Shown here piece after piece: positions 10,111-20,800 of a DNA stretch of 64,000 bases. The position numbers and the translations under genes were made by a program. The DNA is from Cohnella algarum (GTDB taxonomy: Bacteria > Bacillota > Bacilli > Paenibacillales > Paenibacillaceae). The notes under the pieces are model-generated. The model was given only the letters and a program-made list of their open reading frames with translations, was not told the origin of the DNA and ran no database searches. Position 1 is the stretch's first letter. The number at the start of each line of letters is the position of its first letter. Where the stretch lies: assembly GCF_016937515.1 (NCBI RefSeq), contig NZ_JAFHKM010000002.1:3219001-3283000 (forward strand), in the 5' to 3' direction.

Positions 10111-11097
10111 GTGCCAGTTGAAAGCAGCCGCAATCGCCCGGGACCGGGACGGGGCCCCCCGCTTCGCCCGCTGACGCGGAAAGCGGGATTCCTCAAGAAT
10201 CTGTGGAAGTACCGCTACTTGACGCTGATGACGGTCCCGGCCGCCGTCGTGATCGTCATCCACAGCTACCTGCCCATGTTCGGGCTGTTCATCGCCTTCA
10301 AAAACGTGAACTATATCGACGGCATCTGGGGGAGCCCTTGGGTCGGATTCGATAATTTTTCGTTCCTGTTCAACTCCGGTTCGCTGTGGCGCATTACGCG
10401 CAATACCGTCCTGTACAGCCTTGCCTTCATGTCGATCAATCTCGTGTTGTCGGTGGCGCTCGCCCTTGCGGTCAACGAATTGCGAAACCGCTTCCTCGCC
10501 AAATTTTATCAGACGTTCATCCTGATGCCCTACTTCCTGTCGATGGTCGTCATCAGCTATCTGGTCTACGCGTTTCTTAATCCGACGCAAGGGTTTATGA
10601 ACGCGACGGTGCTGGAGCGGTTCGGGATCGATCCGGTGTTCTGGTATTCGGAAAAAGAGTACTGGCCGTTCATATTGATTCTCGTCAACGCATGGCAGGG
10701 CGTCGGGATGGGAGCGGTTATCTACATCGCGGCCATGGCCGGCATCGACCCGGAATATTACGAGGCCGCCGTCCTGGACGGCGCGTCCAAATGGCGCCAA
10801 ATTTTCCATATCACCTTGCCGACGATCCAGCCGGTCGTCATCATCATGACGATCCTGTCGATGGGCAGCATTTTCACGGCGGACTTCGGCTTGTTTTACC
10901 AGGTGCCGCTCGATTCCGGCGCGCTTTATCCGACGACGGACGTCGTGGACACGTACGTGTACCGGTCGCTGCTGGAATTGAACGATATCGGCATGTCGTC
11001 GGCCGCGGCGTTCATGCAGTCCGTTCTCGGCTTCGTCATGGTGCTGGCCACGAACGCGGTCGTCCGCAAAATCAACCGCGAGCAGGCGCTATTTTAA
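10111..11097 (+). CDS. CUT1 sugar ABC transporter permease, LplB/YtcP type (start unclear, possible frameshift)
   Basis: Polytopic permease with the family opening (WKYRYLTLM, then HSYLPMFGLFIAFKN) and the EAA loop EAAVLDGASKWRQIFHITLP, which docks on the shared ATPase. The only start in this frame near the 5' end is GTG 10111, one base after the AGGAAG ribosome site. TTG 10118 has ideal spacing (8) but is out of frame and stops after 18 codons. Adding one C to the six-C run at 10155-10160 would join the TTG start to the main frame and give MKAAAIARDRDGAPPLRPL at the N-terminus of a 326-aa protein. A weak -10 (TATACT, 10082-10087) precedes it. The next two genes supply the second permease and the binding protein. 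No ATPase is encoded here, as is usual for this class. Confidence 0.88.
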   Translation: MPVESSRNRPGPGRGPPLRPLTRKAGFLKNLWKYRYLTLMTVPAAVVIVIHSYLPMFGLFIAFKNVNYIDGIWGSPWVGFDNFSFLFNSGSLWRITRNTVLYSLAFMSINLVLSVALALAVNELRNRFLAKFYQTFILMPYFLSMVVISYLVYAFLNPTQGFMNATVLERFGIDPVFWYSEKEYWPFILILVNAWQGVGMGAVIYIAAMAGIDPEYYEAAVLDGASKWRQIFHITLPTIQPVVIIMTILSMGSIFTADFGLFYQVPLDSGALYPTTDVVDTYVYRSLLELNDIGMSSAAAFMQSVLGFVMVLATNAVVRKINREQALF

Positions 11098-11124
11098 AGA
11101 AAGAGCAACTGAGAGGTGAACAAA

Positions 11125-12033
11125 ATGAAAACCCGTTCGCGTCACTGGAGCCAGATTTCCCCGATTTCCAACGCGCTGCTTCACATGGGCTTCGTCGCGC
11201 TGTCGCTGCTGTTCGTGCTGCCGGTCGTTCTCGTCTTCATGGTGTCGGTGTCCGACGGAGACGCGATCCTGAAAAACGGCTACAGCTTTTTCCCGGAGAC
11301 GTTCTCCCTGGTTGCCTACGAAGCGCTGTTCAAGGATTACTCGACGATTGTCGGGGGCTACGCCGTCAGCATCGGCATTACGATCGCCGGCACGATCCTC
11401 AGCGTCCTGCTGATGGCCCTGTTCGCCTATCCGATTTCCCGGGGCGATTATCCGTTTCGCGCGTTTTTCACCTTCTTCCTGTTTTTCACGATGCTGTTCA
11501 ACGGGGGGATGGTGAGCCGCTATATGGTGTACACGCAGGTGCTCGATTTGAAAGACTCGTACATGGCGCTCATATTGCCGCTGCTGATCGTCCCGTTTAA
11601 CGTCATCATCATGCGGACGTTTTTCCAATCGACGATTCATCCGTCGCTGATCGATTCCGCCCGGATCGACGGGGCCGGGGAAATCCGCATCTTTTTCCGC
11701 ATCGTGCTGCCGCTGTCGCTTCCCGTGCTCGCGACGATGGCGCTGTTCAGCACGATCGCCTACTGGAACGACTGGTTCAACGCGCTGCTGTACATCGACA
11801 GCGAGGACAAGTATCCGCTGCAGTATTTGATGCGAAGGGTCATCAACGATGTCCAGTATTTGCGGAACAACATTACGGTCGCGGCTCAAAATCCGGAGCT
11901 GATGAGCAAGCTTCCCGACCAGTCGCTGCAAATGGCGATGGCCATCGTCGGGATGGGGCCGATTCTGATCGTCTATCCGTTTTTTCAGAAATATTTCGTC
12001 AAAGGACTGACCGTAGGCGCGATCAAGGGGTAA
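11125..12033 (+). CDS. CUT1 sugar ABC transporter permease, LplC/YtcP type
   Basis: 302 aa from ATG 11125, 5 bases after GAGAGGTGA; a GTG at 11116 would add three residues but lies inside that ribosome site. About six membrane segments. The EAA-type loop DSARIDGAGEIRIFFRIVLP is in the C-terminal half, and the end FFQKYFVKGLTVGAIKG is typical of LplC permeases. It forms the inner-membrane channel with the upstream LplB-like permease. It lies 27 bases after that gene and shares its transcript. The substrate is probably an oligosaccharide released by the glycan-degrading enzymes of this island; the binding protein follows after a 112-base leader. Confidence 0.92.
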   Translation: MKTRSRHWSQISPISNALLHMGFVALSLLFVLPVVLVFMVSVSDGDAILKNGYSFFPETFSLVAYEALFKDYSTIVGGYAVSIGITIAGTILSVLLMALFAYPISRGDYPFRAFFTFFLFFTMLFNGGMVSRYMVYTQVLDLKDSYMALILPLLIVPFNVIIMRTFFQSTIHPSLIDSARIDGAGEIRIFFRIVLPLSLPVLATMALFSTIAYWNDWFNALLYIDSEDKYPLQYLMRRVINDVQYLRNNITVAAQNPELMSKLPDQSLQMAMAIVGMGPILIVYPFFQKYFVKGLTVGAIKG

Positions 12034-12103
12034 TTGCAGTCGAGGGTAGAGCCGGCCAAAGAGAAACGTCGACCAAGATTCGGCGGGAGCTCTGCAGCCG
12101 TTC

Positions 12104-12136
12104 TATTATAAAAACAAGAAACCGTTTACAGGAGGG
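12104..12136 (+). promoter_or_regulatory. internal -10 element, operator-like site and ribosome site before the binding protein
   Basis: TATTAT (12104-12109) lies just upstream of AAGAAACCGTTTACA (12117-12131). Read on the minus strand, that site fits the cre/LacI-operator pattern at 13 of 15 positions. Its end overlaps AGGAGGG (12130-12136), so a bound repressor could block transcription from an internal promoter. No good -35 is visible. Confidence 0.4.
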
Positions 12137-12145
12137 TTACGGAAC

Positions 12146-13741
12146 ATGAAACGAGGAAAATGGAAAGGCGGCCTGGCGCTGGCGGCCGCGCTGTGCCTGG
12201 CGCTGCTGCTTCAGGCCTGCTCGGGCGGCGGGGGCGGCAGCAACGAGGGGGCGTCGAGCACGGCTCCGAGTCCGTCGGCGGCAAACCCGGCTTCGCCCGC
12301 GCCGTCGGAGGAGCCGTCGGCCGGGGCGGAGCTGGCCCCGTACGAGGTGTCGATCGTCTACCAGGCGACGCCGCAGCAGGACGACGCGCTGATCGAGGAG
12401 AAGCTGAACGAGTATTTCAAGGACAAAATCAACGCGACGATCGATCTGCGTCCGATCGCTTCCAGCGAATACAAGCAGAAGACCGAGCTGATGATGAACA
12501 CCGGCGAGCAAATGGACCTGATTTTCGCGGCTTCCTGGCTGAACTACTTCGGGAACGTCACGAAGGGCGCCTATCTGGAGCTGGATGAGCTGCTGGACAA
12601 ATACGGCCAGGGCATCAAGCAATCGCTGAACCCGCTCTATCTCGAAGCGCCGCGTTTCGAAGGCAAGCTGTACGCAATCCCGCAAAACAAGGAAATCACG
12701 CAAGGCCTGTCGTTCACCTATCGCAAGGATATCGTCGACAAATACAACATTCCGATCGAGCAGATCAACCGGATGGAAGACCTGCGGCCGTGGTTCGAGC
12801 TGCTGAAGGAGAAGGAGCCCGGACTCATTTTGAACATCGTCGGCTCCGGCAGCCAGGGCGACAACCTGATGTACGAAACGAATTCCAATTACCGCAGCAT
12901 CGGGCCGAAGCTGAGCAAGATGCCGCTGTTCCTGGTCGATTACAAGGCGGCCGATCCGAAGGTGAAATCGCTGCTCGATCCGGAAATCGTCGAAATCAAC
13001 AAAAAAGAATACGAGCTGTACCGCGAATATTACGAAAAAGGGTACACGAACGCCGACGCGGCAACCAATACGGCCAACCTCGCGGATTTGCGCAAGCAGG
13101 GGCAGCTTTGGATGCAGCGGGCGACCTGGAAGCCGGGCTCGGACATCGAACTGAAGCTGTCGACGGACAACAAGTACGACTTCGTGTCCCACGTCGTCGC
13201 CGAGCCGGTCGTCGATACCGACGCGGCCACGGGCTCGTTGCTGGCGATCTCCCGGACGTCCAAAGATCCGGAGCGCGCAATGATGGTGCTGAACTACCTG
13301 CATACCGATCCTTACGTCATTAACCTGCTCGTGCACGGAATCGAAGACAAGCATTACAAGAAGGTCGGGGACAATCGCATCGAGCTGATTCCGGATTCCG
13401 GCTACGTTCCGAACGTCCACTGGGTGCTCGGCAGCCAAATGCTGAACTACCTCAAGCCGGGACAGCCCGACGACATGTACGAAAGCTGGAAAACGTTCAA
13501 CGAAGAAGCGACGCGGTTTCCGCTGCTCGGCTTTGCGTTTGACGACACGAAGGTGAAGAACGAAGTTTCCCAGTTGGCCGGCGTCATGAGCGAATACGCG
13601 ACGCTCGCCACGGGCGCCGCCCCGAATCCTTCCGCGCTGCTCGAAGAGAGAAACGGCAAGCTGAAAGCGGCGGGAATCGAAAAGGTGCAGGCGGAGCTGC
13701 AGGCGCAAATCGACGCGTGGCTGTTGGAAAACAAAAATTAA
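12146..13741 (+). CDS. sugar-binding lipoprotein of a CUT1 ABC transporter (LplA type)
   Basis: 531 aa; ATG 9 bases after AGGAGGG. Signal peptide with lipobox LLQAC (Cys25), then a Gly/Ser/Pro-rich linker. The mature part (from about residue 60) is a large extracellular solute-binding protein of the LplA type, as expected for Paenibacillus oligosaccharide importers. Anchored on the outer face of the membrane, it should deliver its ligand to the two permeases encoded just upstream. It is followed by a stem-loop and then GH88, which acts on unsaturated uronyl oligosaccharides in the cytoplasm. This suggests that the ligand is a lyase or GH9 product such as a xanthan or glycosaminoglycan fragment. 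Confidence 0.9.
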   Translation: MKRGKWKGGLALAAALCLALLLQACSGGGGGSNEGASSTAPSPSAANPASPAPSEEPSAGAELAPYEVSIVYQATPQQDDALIEEKLNEYFKDKINATIDLRPIASSEYKQKTELMMNTGEQMDLIFAASWLNYFGNVTKGAYLELDELLDKYGQGIKQSLNPLYLEAPRFEGKLYAIPQNKEITQGLSFTYRKDIVDKYNIPIEQINRMEDLRPWFELLKEKEPGLILNIVGSGSQGDNLMYETNSNYRSIGPKLSKMPLFLVDYKAADPKVKSLLDPEIVEINKKEYELYREYYEKGYTNADAATNTANLADLRKQGQLWMQRATWKPGSDIELKLSTDNKYDFVSHVVAEPVVDTDAATGSLLAISRTSKDPERAMMVLNYLHTDPYVINLLVHGIEDKHYKKVGDNRIELIPDSGYVPNVHWVLGSQMLNYLKPGQPDDMYESWKTFNEEATRFPLLGFAFDDTKVKNEVSQLAGVMSEYATLATGAAPNPSALLEERNGKLKAAGIEKVQAELQAQIDAWLLENKN

Positions 13742-13742
13742 G

Positions 13743-13791
13743 CGGCCGGACGGGGAAAGGTTTCCGAAAGGAAGCCTTTCTTCCGCGGCCG
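13743..13791 (+). other. intergenic stem-loop after binding-protein gene
   Basis: CGGCCG at both ends (13743-13748 and 13786-13791) and GGAAAGG against CCTTTC can form a long imperfect hairpin. There is no T run. Stem-loops in this place often protect the abundant binding-protein message from decay; that role is inference. Confidence 0.5.
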
Positions 13792-13815
13792 GAGCGAAAG
13801 ATGGGAGAAAAGCGC

Positions 13816-14919
13816 ATGAGCGGTTGGGAAGATCGGGCTTGGCAATACGTTTTGGACAAATTGGAGCGCACGCATGCGTCGATCGGGGACACGTTTCCGC
13901 TGGCGTCCGTCGGCGGCAAGTACGACAACCGGGAGCCGCACTGCTGGACGAACGGCTTCTGGCCGGGCCTGTTGTGGCTCGTCTACCGAAGAACGAGGGA
14001 CGAGCGGTTCCGGGACATCGCGGAGCGCATCGAGGCGAAGCTGGACGGGCCGCTGCAGGAGTACGAGGAGCTGCACCACGATAACGGCTTTATGTGGAGC
14101 CTGTCGGCTGTCGCCAACTTCAAAATAACGGGCAACCCGCCGTCCAGGCGGCGCGGGCTGATCGCGGCCAGCCATTTAGCCAGCCGGTTCAATTTGCCGG
14201 GCCGCTTCATTCGGGCCTGGCTTTACGAGGGCAGCGAGGGACTGGCGATCATCGACTGCATGATGAACCTGGGGCTGCTGTATTGGGCGAGCGAGCAGCT
14301 GGGCGATCCGCGCTACCGGCATATCGCCGCGGCCCATGCGGAGACGACGCGGGAACATTTCATCCGCCCCGACGGCTCGGTTTGCCATATCGTCCGGTTC
14401 GATCCGGAATCCGGGGAAAAAATCGAGGCGCTCGGCGGGCAGGGCTACGCCCCCGATTCGGCCTGGTCCCGGGGCTCCGCCTGGGCGATCTACGGGTTCG
14501 CGATCAGCTACCGCTACACGAAGGAAATCCGGTTTTTGGAGGCGGCCCGCAAGGCGGCCGGTTTCTTCGTCGCCAATTTGCCGGAAGACCTCGTTCCCCC
14601 GTGGGATTTCAGGGCGCCCGAGGACGGGCGCCGGGCGAAGGATTCGACGGCGGCGGCATGCGCGGCGAGCGGGCTGCTGGAAATGTCCCGCCTCGTTTCG
14701 CCGGAGGAAGCGGCCGGCTATCGGGAATGGGGCGCAAAACTCGTCCGATCGCTGTTCGAACGCTATACGCCGGACGAACCGTCGGAAGAAGCCTTGATTG
14801 TCAAAGGAACCGGGAATTTTCCGCGGGGAGGGGAGGTGGAGACGCCGCTCATTTACGGCGATTATTTTTTCGCGGAGGCGCTGTTGAAGCTGAAGGGCGA
14901 TGCCGAATTGTTCTGGTAA
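13816..14919 (+). CDS. GH88 unsaturated glucuronyl hydrolase
   Basis: 367 aa from ATG 13816, preceded by GGGAG; ATG 13801 is a possible alternative. No signal peptide, so cytoplasmic. The sequence follows the (alpha/alpha)6-barrel family: WTNGFWPGLLWL near the N-terminus, the motif HHDNGFMW with the Asp corresponding to Asp88 of the Bacillus sp. GL1 enzyme, and LAIIDCMMNLGLLYWAS with the Asp corresponding to catalytic Asp149. The enzyme hydrates the enol ether of 4,5-unsaturated uronic acid at the non-reducing end of lyase products. It lies between a sugar importer and a PL8 lyase: the lyase makes unsaturated oligosaccharides outside, the transporter imports them, and this enzyme trims them. 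Confidence 0.92.
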   Translation: MSGWEDRAWQYVLDKLERTHASIGDTFPLASVGGKYDNREPHCWTNGFWPGLLWLVYRRTRDERFRDIAERIEAKLDGPLQEYEELHHDNGFMWSLSAVANFKITGNPPSRRRGLIAASHLASRFNLPGRFIRAWLYEGSEGLAIIDCMMNLGLLYWASEQLGDPRYRHIAAAHAETTREHFIRPDGSVCHIVRFDPESGEKIEALGGQGYAPDSAWSRGSAWAIYGFAISYRYTKEIRFLEAARKAAGFFVANLPEDLVPPWDFRAPEDGRRAKDSTAAACAASGLLEMSRLVSPEEAAGYREWGAKLVRSLFERYTPDEPSEEALIVKGTGNFPRGGEVETPLIYGDYFFAEALLKLKGDAELFW

Positions 14920-14933
14920 AGGTTCGAGGGAGA

Positions 14934-14953
14934 GTGCGGCCCGAAGGCCGCAC
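14934..14953 (+). other. stem-loop between GH88 and PL8 genes
   Basis: GTGCGGCC and GGCCGCAC form a perfect 8-bp stem with a CGAA loop. It has no T run and is followed by the PL8 ribosome site (AGGAGAGGG). It may be a processing or stabilising element. Confidence 0.55.
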
Positions 14954-14983
14954 CCCCGATCAAACGGCAAAGGAGAGGGAACG

Positions 14984-17868
14984 ATGAGAGCGGCGGCCTT
15001 GAAAGCCGTTTTATGCCTGAGTATTTTGGCAGCGTTTACATTCCTGGGGGCGGCAGCGATCGCACGGCGCAGGCCGCGGACGAGTATGACGCGATGCGGG
15101 ACAAGTGGCGGAAGATGCTGACGGGAGAGCCGCTGGATCCGGCGGACGCCGACGTCTCGGCGGCGGTGGCGGCGCAGGCCGCGGAAGCGAACGGCTATTG
15201 GCAGAGCATGAACAAGTCGGCAACGCGGACGCATCTGTGGAGCGATATTCCGAACGTCGGCCACTCCGTCCATATCCGGACGGCGTACGAACGGCTCCGG
15301 GCGATGGCTCTGGCCTATTCGACGCCCGGCTCGGCGCTGGCCGGCGATCCGGCGTTGGCGGCGGACATCGTCGGCGCGCTGGACTACATGTACGCCACCC
15401 GGTACCACGAATTCGTCGTGACGACGCCGAGCGGGACGAGCAACTGGTGGGACTGGGAAATCGGCATTCCGATGGCGCTGAACGATACCGCCGTGCTCAT
15501 GTACGACCTGCTGTCCGGCAGCCAGATCGCGAATTATACGAACGCGGTCGAGCGGTTTTCGCCGGTCGTCAACAAGACGGGGGCGAACCGCGCGTGGAAG
15601 GGGATCGTCGTCGGCGTGCGGGGCGTCATCGCGAAGGACGGCGTCAAGCTGGCCGACGCGAGGGACGGCCTGTCGCCCATTTTCAATTACGTGACGAGCG
15701 GCGACGGGTTTTACGCGGACGGTTCGTTCATCCAGCACGGAACGATCGCGTATACCGGCGGCTACGGGATCGATCTGCTGCAGGCCGTCGGCGACTTGAT
15801 GGCGCTGCTGCACGGCACGGCGTGGCAGGTGACCGATCCGGACCAGGCCAACGTCTGGCAGTGGGTGCACCGCTCGTATCGCCCGGTCATCTACAAGGGA
15901 GCGATGATGGACATGGTGCGCGGCCGGGAAATCTCGCGCCACTACCGGCAGGATCATGCGGCGGGCCATGCGGCGATCCAGGGCATTCTCCGGCTGGCGG
16001 AGATCGCCCCGGCGGCGGACGCGGAGGCGTTCAAGAGCATGGTCAAGGGATGGATTCTGGCCGACGGCGCCCTGGATTTCCTCGCGAACGCGCCGCTGAA
16101 GCATTTGACGCGGGCGAAGGCGCTGCTGGCCGATCCGGCGGTCGCGCCGGCAAGCGAGCAGGCGGGATACGCGCAGTTTTCGCGGATGGACAAGGCCGTT
16201 CAGGTGCGCCCCGGGTACGGCTTCGGACTGGCTATGTACTCCAGCCGGACGTCGAGCTACGAGGCGATCAACAGCGAAAACGGCCGGGGCTGGTATACGT
16301 CCGCCGGAACGACGTATTTGTACAACGGCGACCAGAACCAGTACAGCGGCGATTACTGGCCGACGGTCGACGCGTACCGTCTGCCGGGCACGACCGTGCT
16401 GTCGGGCGTGTCCGCAACGCCTCATTTGAGCGCGAACAACTGGACGGGCGGAACGGCGCTGCTGGATACGTACGGCGTTTCCGGCATGGACCTGAACTAT
16501 GCCGCGACGACGCTGACGGCGAAAAAATCCTGGTTCATGTTCGACGACGAGATCGTCGCGCTCGGCGCGGGCATCGCAAGCGCGGATGGCGTTCCGGTCG
16601 AAACGATCGTCGAAAACCGCAAAATCGGCGACGCGGGCACGAACGCGCTGACGGTCGACGGCGCCCTTCAGCCGTCCGGCCTCGGATGGTCGCAGACGCT
16701 GACCGGGGTCCAATGGGCGCATCTTGCGGGAAGCGCTCCGGGCGCGGATATCGGATACTACTTTCCCCAATCGGCCGATCTTGCGGCACTTCGCGAGGCG
16801 CGGACCGGCAACTGGAAGCAAATCAACAACCGCCCGGTCACTCCGGCGGCGAACGTCACCCGCAATTACGTGAAGCTGTGGATGAACCACGGCGCGAATC
16901 CGGCCGGCGCCGGCTACCAGTACGTTTTGCTGCCGAACAAGACGAGCGCGGAGGTCGGCGCCTACGCCGCCAATCCGAATATCGAGGTGCTGGAAAACTC
17001 GGCAAGCGTGCAAGCCGTCAAGGAGAAGACGCTCGGCATCGTCGGCGCCAACTTCTGGACGGACGCTCCGGAGACGGCGGATTTCATAGCGGTGAACAAG
17101 AAGGCGTCCGTCATGACGCGGGAGCAGGCCGGCGAGGCGCTGGACGTCGCGATCTCCGATCCGACGCAGGCCAACGCGGGGACGATCGAGGTCGAGCTGG
17201 CCCGCGCGGCGAGCGGTTATGCCGCCGATCCGGGCATCACGGTGACGCAGCTGGCGCCGACGATCAAATTCACGGTGAACGTCAACCAGGCGAGAGGGAA
17301 GACGTTCAAGGCGAGCTTCGATCTGTCCGGCGCCGGGCAGACGCTGTTTGTCGACGACTTCCATGACGGCAACGCCGACGGCTGGACGCCGACGAGCGGA
17401 ACGTGGACGGTCGAGTCGGGCGTTTACAGCGGCACCGCGGGCAGCTCGCGCAGCTTCTCCGTCGCGGGCGACGCCGCATGGACGGACTATGCGCTGGAGG
17501 CGAAGGTGAACGTAACGAACAACGCCGGCGGCAACAAGGACGCCGGGCTTGTTTTCCGCTATGCGGATCCCGACAACTTTTACGCGCTGTATTTGAAAAA
17601 CGACGACCGAACCGGCCGCAAAATGGAGCTCGCGAAGTTCGAAAACGGCGTCCAGACGTCGCTGGGCTTCGCCAATCCGAGCATTGCTCCGGACACCTTT
17701 TACACGTACAAAATCGTTGTCGACGGCGATGTCATCGAAGCATACCAGGACGGCGTCCTTCAGGTGAGCGCGACGGACAGCGCGCACGCGGCGGGCAAGA
17801 TCGGGGCCCGGGTTTACGCCAGCACGAAGGCGCTGTTTGACGATATCGCCGTAACGAGCCTGCCGTGA
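14984..17868 (+). CDS. PL8 polysaccharide lyase (xanthan lyase-like), apparent frameshift in the signal-peptide region
   Basis: ATG 14984 has a strong ribosome site (AGGAGAGGG) and encodes a signal peptide, MRAAALKAVLCLSILAAF, but that frame leaves the lyase frame near 15050. One extra G in the run at 15046-15050 restores a 961-aa protein with a cleavage site after TAQA. Without it, the body could only start at ATG 15013, lacking a signal peptide. The body is a PL8 lyase: aromatic patch NWWDWEIG (15442), then Asn (15586), His (15736) and Tyr (15763), which keep the +50/+59 spacing of Asn349, His399 and Tyr408 in pneumococcal hyaluronate lyase; RGREISRH follows. Residues from about 17340 form a C-terminal beta-sandwich module also found at the end of the GH9 protein. 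The family cleaves xanthan side chains, hyaluronan or chondroitin; the GH9 neighbour favours xanthan. Confidence 0.88.
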
Positions 17869-17895
17869 CCATCCGAACGAACGGAGGAATGGACG

Positions 17896-20800
17896 ATGCG
17901 AAAAGCGACAAAGAAGCGCGAATTGACGAGGAAAATGCTGCGTCTCGGTCTGGGTCTCCTGCTGGCCCTGCAATTGCTGTCAGGGGCGAGCGGCTTCGCA
18001 ACGGCGGCCGTCCCGCCGCTTCCGGGGCCGGGGAACCCGCTGCTGTACGACGATTTTGCCGGCGGCGGGCTGTACAAGCAGAACTGGACGAACTGGTACA
18101 ACCAAAACGGCGGCACGGGCGCTTTCGCGAAGACGACGGCGGATTCCCGCTCGGTCGGCAAGTTCGCGCAAACGCCGGCATCGCCGGCATCGTGGGCGAA
18201 GTTTCAGCCGATGAACGAGACCGTTGATCTGACGGGGTACCGCTACTTGCATTTTACGTTAAAAAATCCGGGCTACCCCGAATCGCGCATCAAGCTCGAA
18301 ATCAACGACGGCACGACGAACTACGGCTTGACGAACGGGTGGACGACGGTTCCGGAGGAATGGACCGAGCTTTCGTTCGATCTGGACGCGCTGACGCCAA
18401 CCATTCGGAAAAAAGCGGTCAAGCTCGTCGTCTGGCTGAACCAGACGGGCGGGCAGTACGGCGAAATGCTGATCGACGGCATTTTCGCGACGACGGCGTC
18501 GACCGGCACCGCGCCGACGCTGACGGATGCCGGCATGACGTCCAATTCGAGCGGCGTCGATAACCAGAATACGATGTACTTTTTTACCGCGACATATGCC
18601 GATGCCGACAACGAGAAGCCGTTCGCCATCCAGACGGTCATCGACGATACGGCCTACGACATGAGGGAGACGGACCCGGCGGACGCCGATTATACGGACG
18701 GCAAAACATATGCGTTCGCCACCAGACTGGCGCCGGGCAGCCATTCGTATTATTTTCGAACGACGGACGCCACTTCGGACGAAGTCGCCACCCCCGTGCA
18801 GCCGGGGCCGACGGTCGTCTATTCGGAGCATCTCGTCGACGTCGTCGTCAGCCAGGCCGGCTATAGCGCGGGCGATTTCAAGAGCGCTTCGGTGACGTCG
18901 ACGACTTATTTGACCGACACGACTTATCGAATTGCCAACGGCGGAGCGGTCGTCGATGCCGGCAGCATGGTTTATGAGGGAATCGTCTGGGGCAAGCACG
19001 TCTATACGATCGATTTCTCGGCGGTTTCCGCTCCCGGAGAAGCCTACGCGATTATGACGAACGGCATTTCGTCGTATCCGTTTCCGATCGCGCCTAACGT
19101 TTGGGACCGCTACAAGGACGAGATGACGGCGTTTTACCGCATCCAGCGCGCCGGCGTCGCGACTTCGGACGTTTATCCGCCGGGATACAGCACCGCGGCG
19201 CCGTCGGCCAAGGCCTTCCATCCGGCCGGGCATCTGGACGACGCCAAATCGGAGGACGGCACGGCGCACTACGATTTGACGGGCGGCTGGTACGATGCCG
19301 GCGATTACGGCAAGTACGGCGGCAACCAGTGGGTCGGCGCGCAAATCGCCCTGGCCTACGTTCGCCACGCCGATTCGCCGAACGTCAAGTTCGACAACGA
19401 CGGCAACGGCGTTCCCGACCTGGTGGACGAGGCGATCTTCGGCAGCGAGTACCTGATCAAGTTCGCCGACCGGCTTGGCGGGGCCATGTACAACATCCGG
19501 AACAACGCGACTTTCCAGCATCCGCACAAGTCGACGGACAACGTGCCGAATACGGCGGACGACCGGAAGCTGACGGATCTTAGCGTCGGCGGGTCGGCGA
19601 AGTCGGCGGGCACGCTCGCCGCGACGGCCCGCGCGATCCACGCCGCGATCGCGCAAGGAGACGTCGACGCTTCGCTTGTCGCGGAGCTGACCGCCTTTGC
19701 CGACGAATGCGAGGCGGCGGCGGAAGTGTTCTACGAGTATGCGGAGGCGAATCCGAACGGCCCGATCGGCTCCTATTCCACGAGGGGAGGCCTTCCCAAT
19801 TCGCTGCTGCTGGCGCAGGCGGAGCTGTTTTTGCTGACGGGCGATACGGCCTATCGCGATGCCGCGGCCGCGACGATCGGCGGGCTGGCCTTCGAGGACC
19901 TGTACGCGACGAATTACTGGGACATGGCGCCGATCTCGATGGCCGAGCTCTATCCGGTCATGGACGCGGGGACGCAGGCGCACATTCACGGCCTGCTCAA
20001 GCGGCAGGTCGACTACTTCCTGTCGGTGGCGGACGATACGCCTTATGGCGTGTTTAACCAGTTCAAAAATTTCGGCGTCAATGAGCCTCACGCCTCTTAT
20101 CTGGGCGATTTGATGCGTTACTACGAGCTGTTCGGGGATCCGGCGGCGCTGCGGGCCGTGCAGAAGGGCATGTACTGGATTTTCGGGGCGAATCCGTGGA
20201 ACATCAGCTGGGTGTCGGGCATCGGCACGGACTACGTCGATTTCCTGCACACCCGGTTCGACGAGGAAGCGAACAAGGCAGAGGGGCTCGGCATCGTCAT
20301 TCCCGGGGCGATGGTCAGCGGGCCGAACATGAAGGACACGATGAGCAAAACGAGCGCAAGCCCCTGGTACGAGGACCGCTCCCTTTATCGCGACAACATC
20401 AGCCAGTGGCGGTACAACGAATTCAGCGTCAGCATCCAGGCGGGGCTGCTGTATGCCGTCATGGGGCTCGGCGCGACGGCGGGGGCGGGCTCGGCCGGGG
20501 GAACGGCCCCGGAGCCGCTGCCGATTTTGTCCCCCGTCATCGGGGACTACGTCCGCGGCAGCGTCGCCTTGCTCGCCGACCGCGCGCCCGGCGTCGGCTC
20601 CGTCCAGTATGCGCCGGCTGGCGGGGGGTTCGCGCCGATGTCGGCGTCGGGCGCGGTCTACGCCGCCGCCATCGATGAAAGCGGCAGCGCGCCGTATACG
20701 AACAAAAGAGTCGATGTGAGAGGCGTCGATTCGAACGGAAACGTCACGTACAGCTCGACGCACTACACGGTGGCGCCGCCGCTGCCGGACCCGGCGAACC

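Noticed and set aside
14176-17973. Minus-strand frame of about 1265 codons opposite GH88 and PL8
   Set aside because: Low-complexity Arg/Ala/Pro-rich translation with no motif; the plus-strand genes carry clear catalytic residues.
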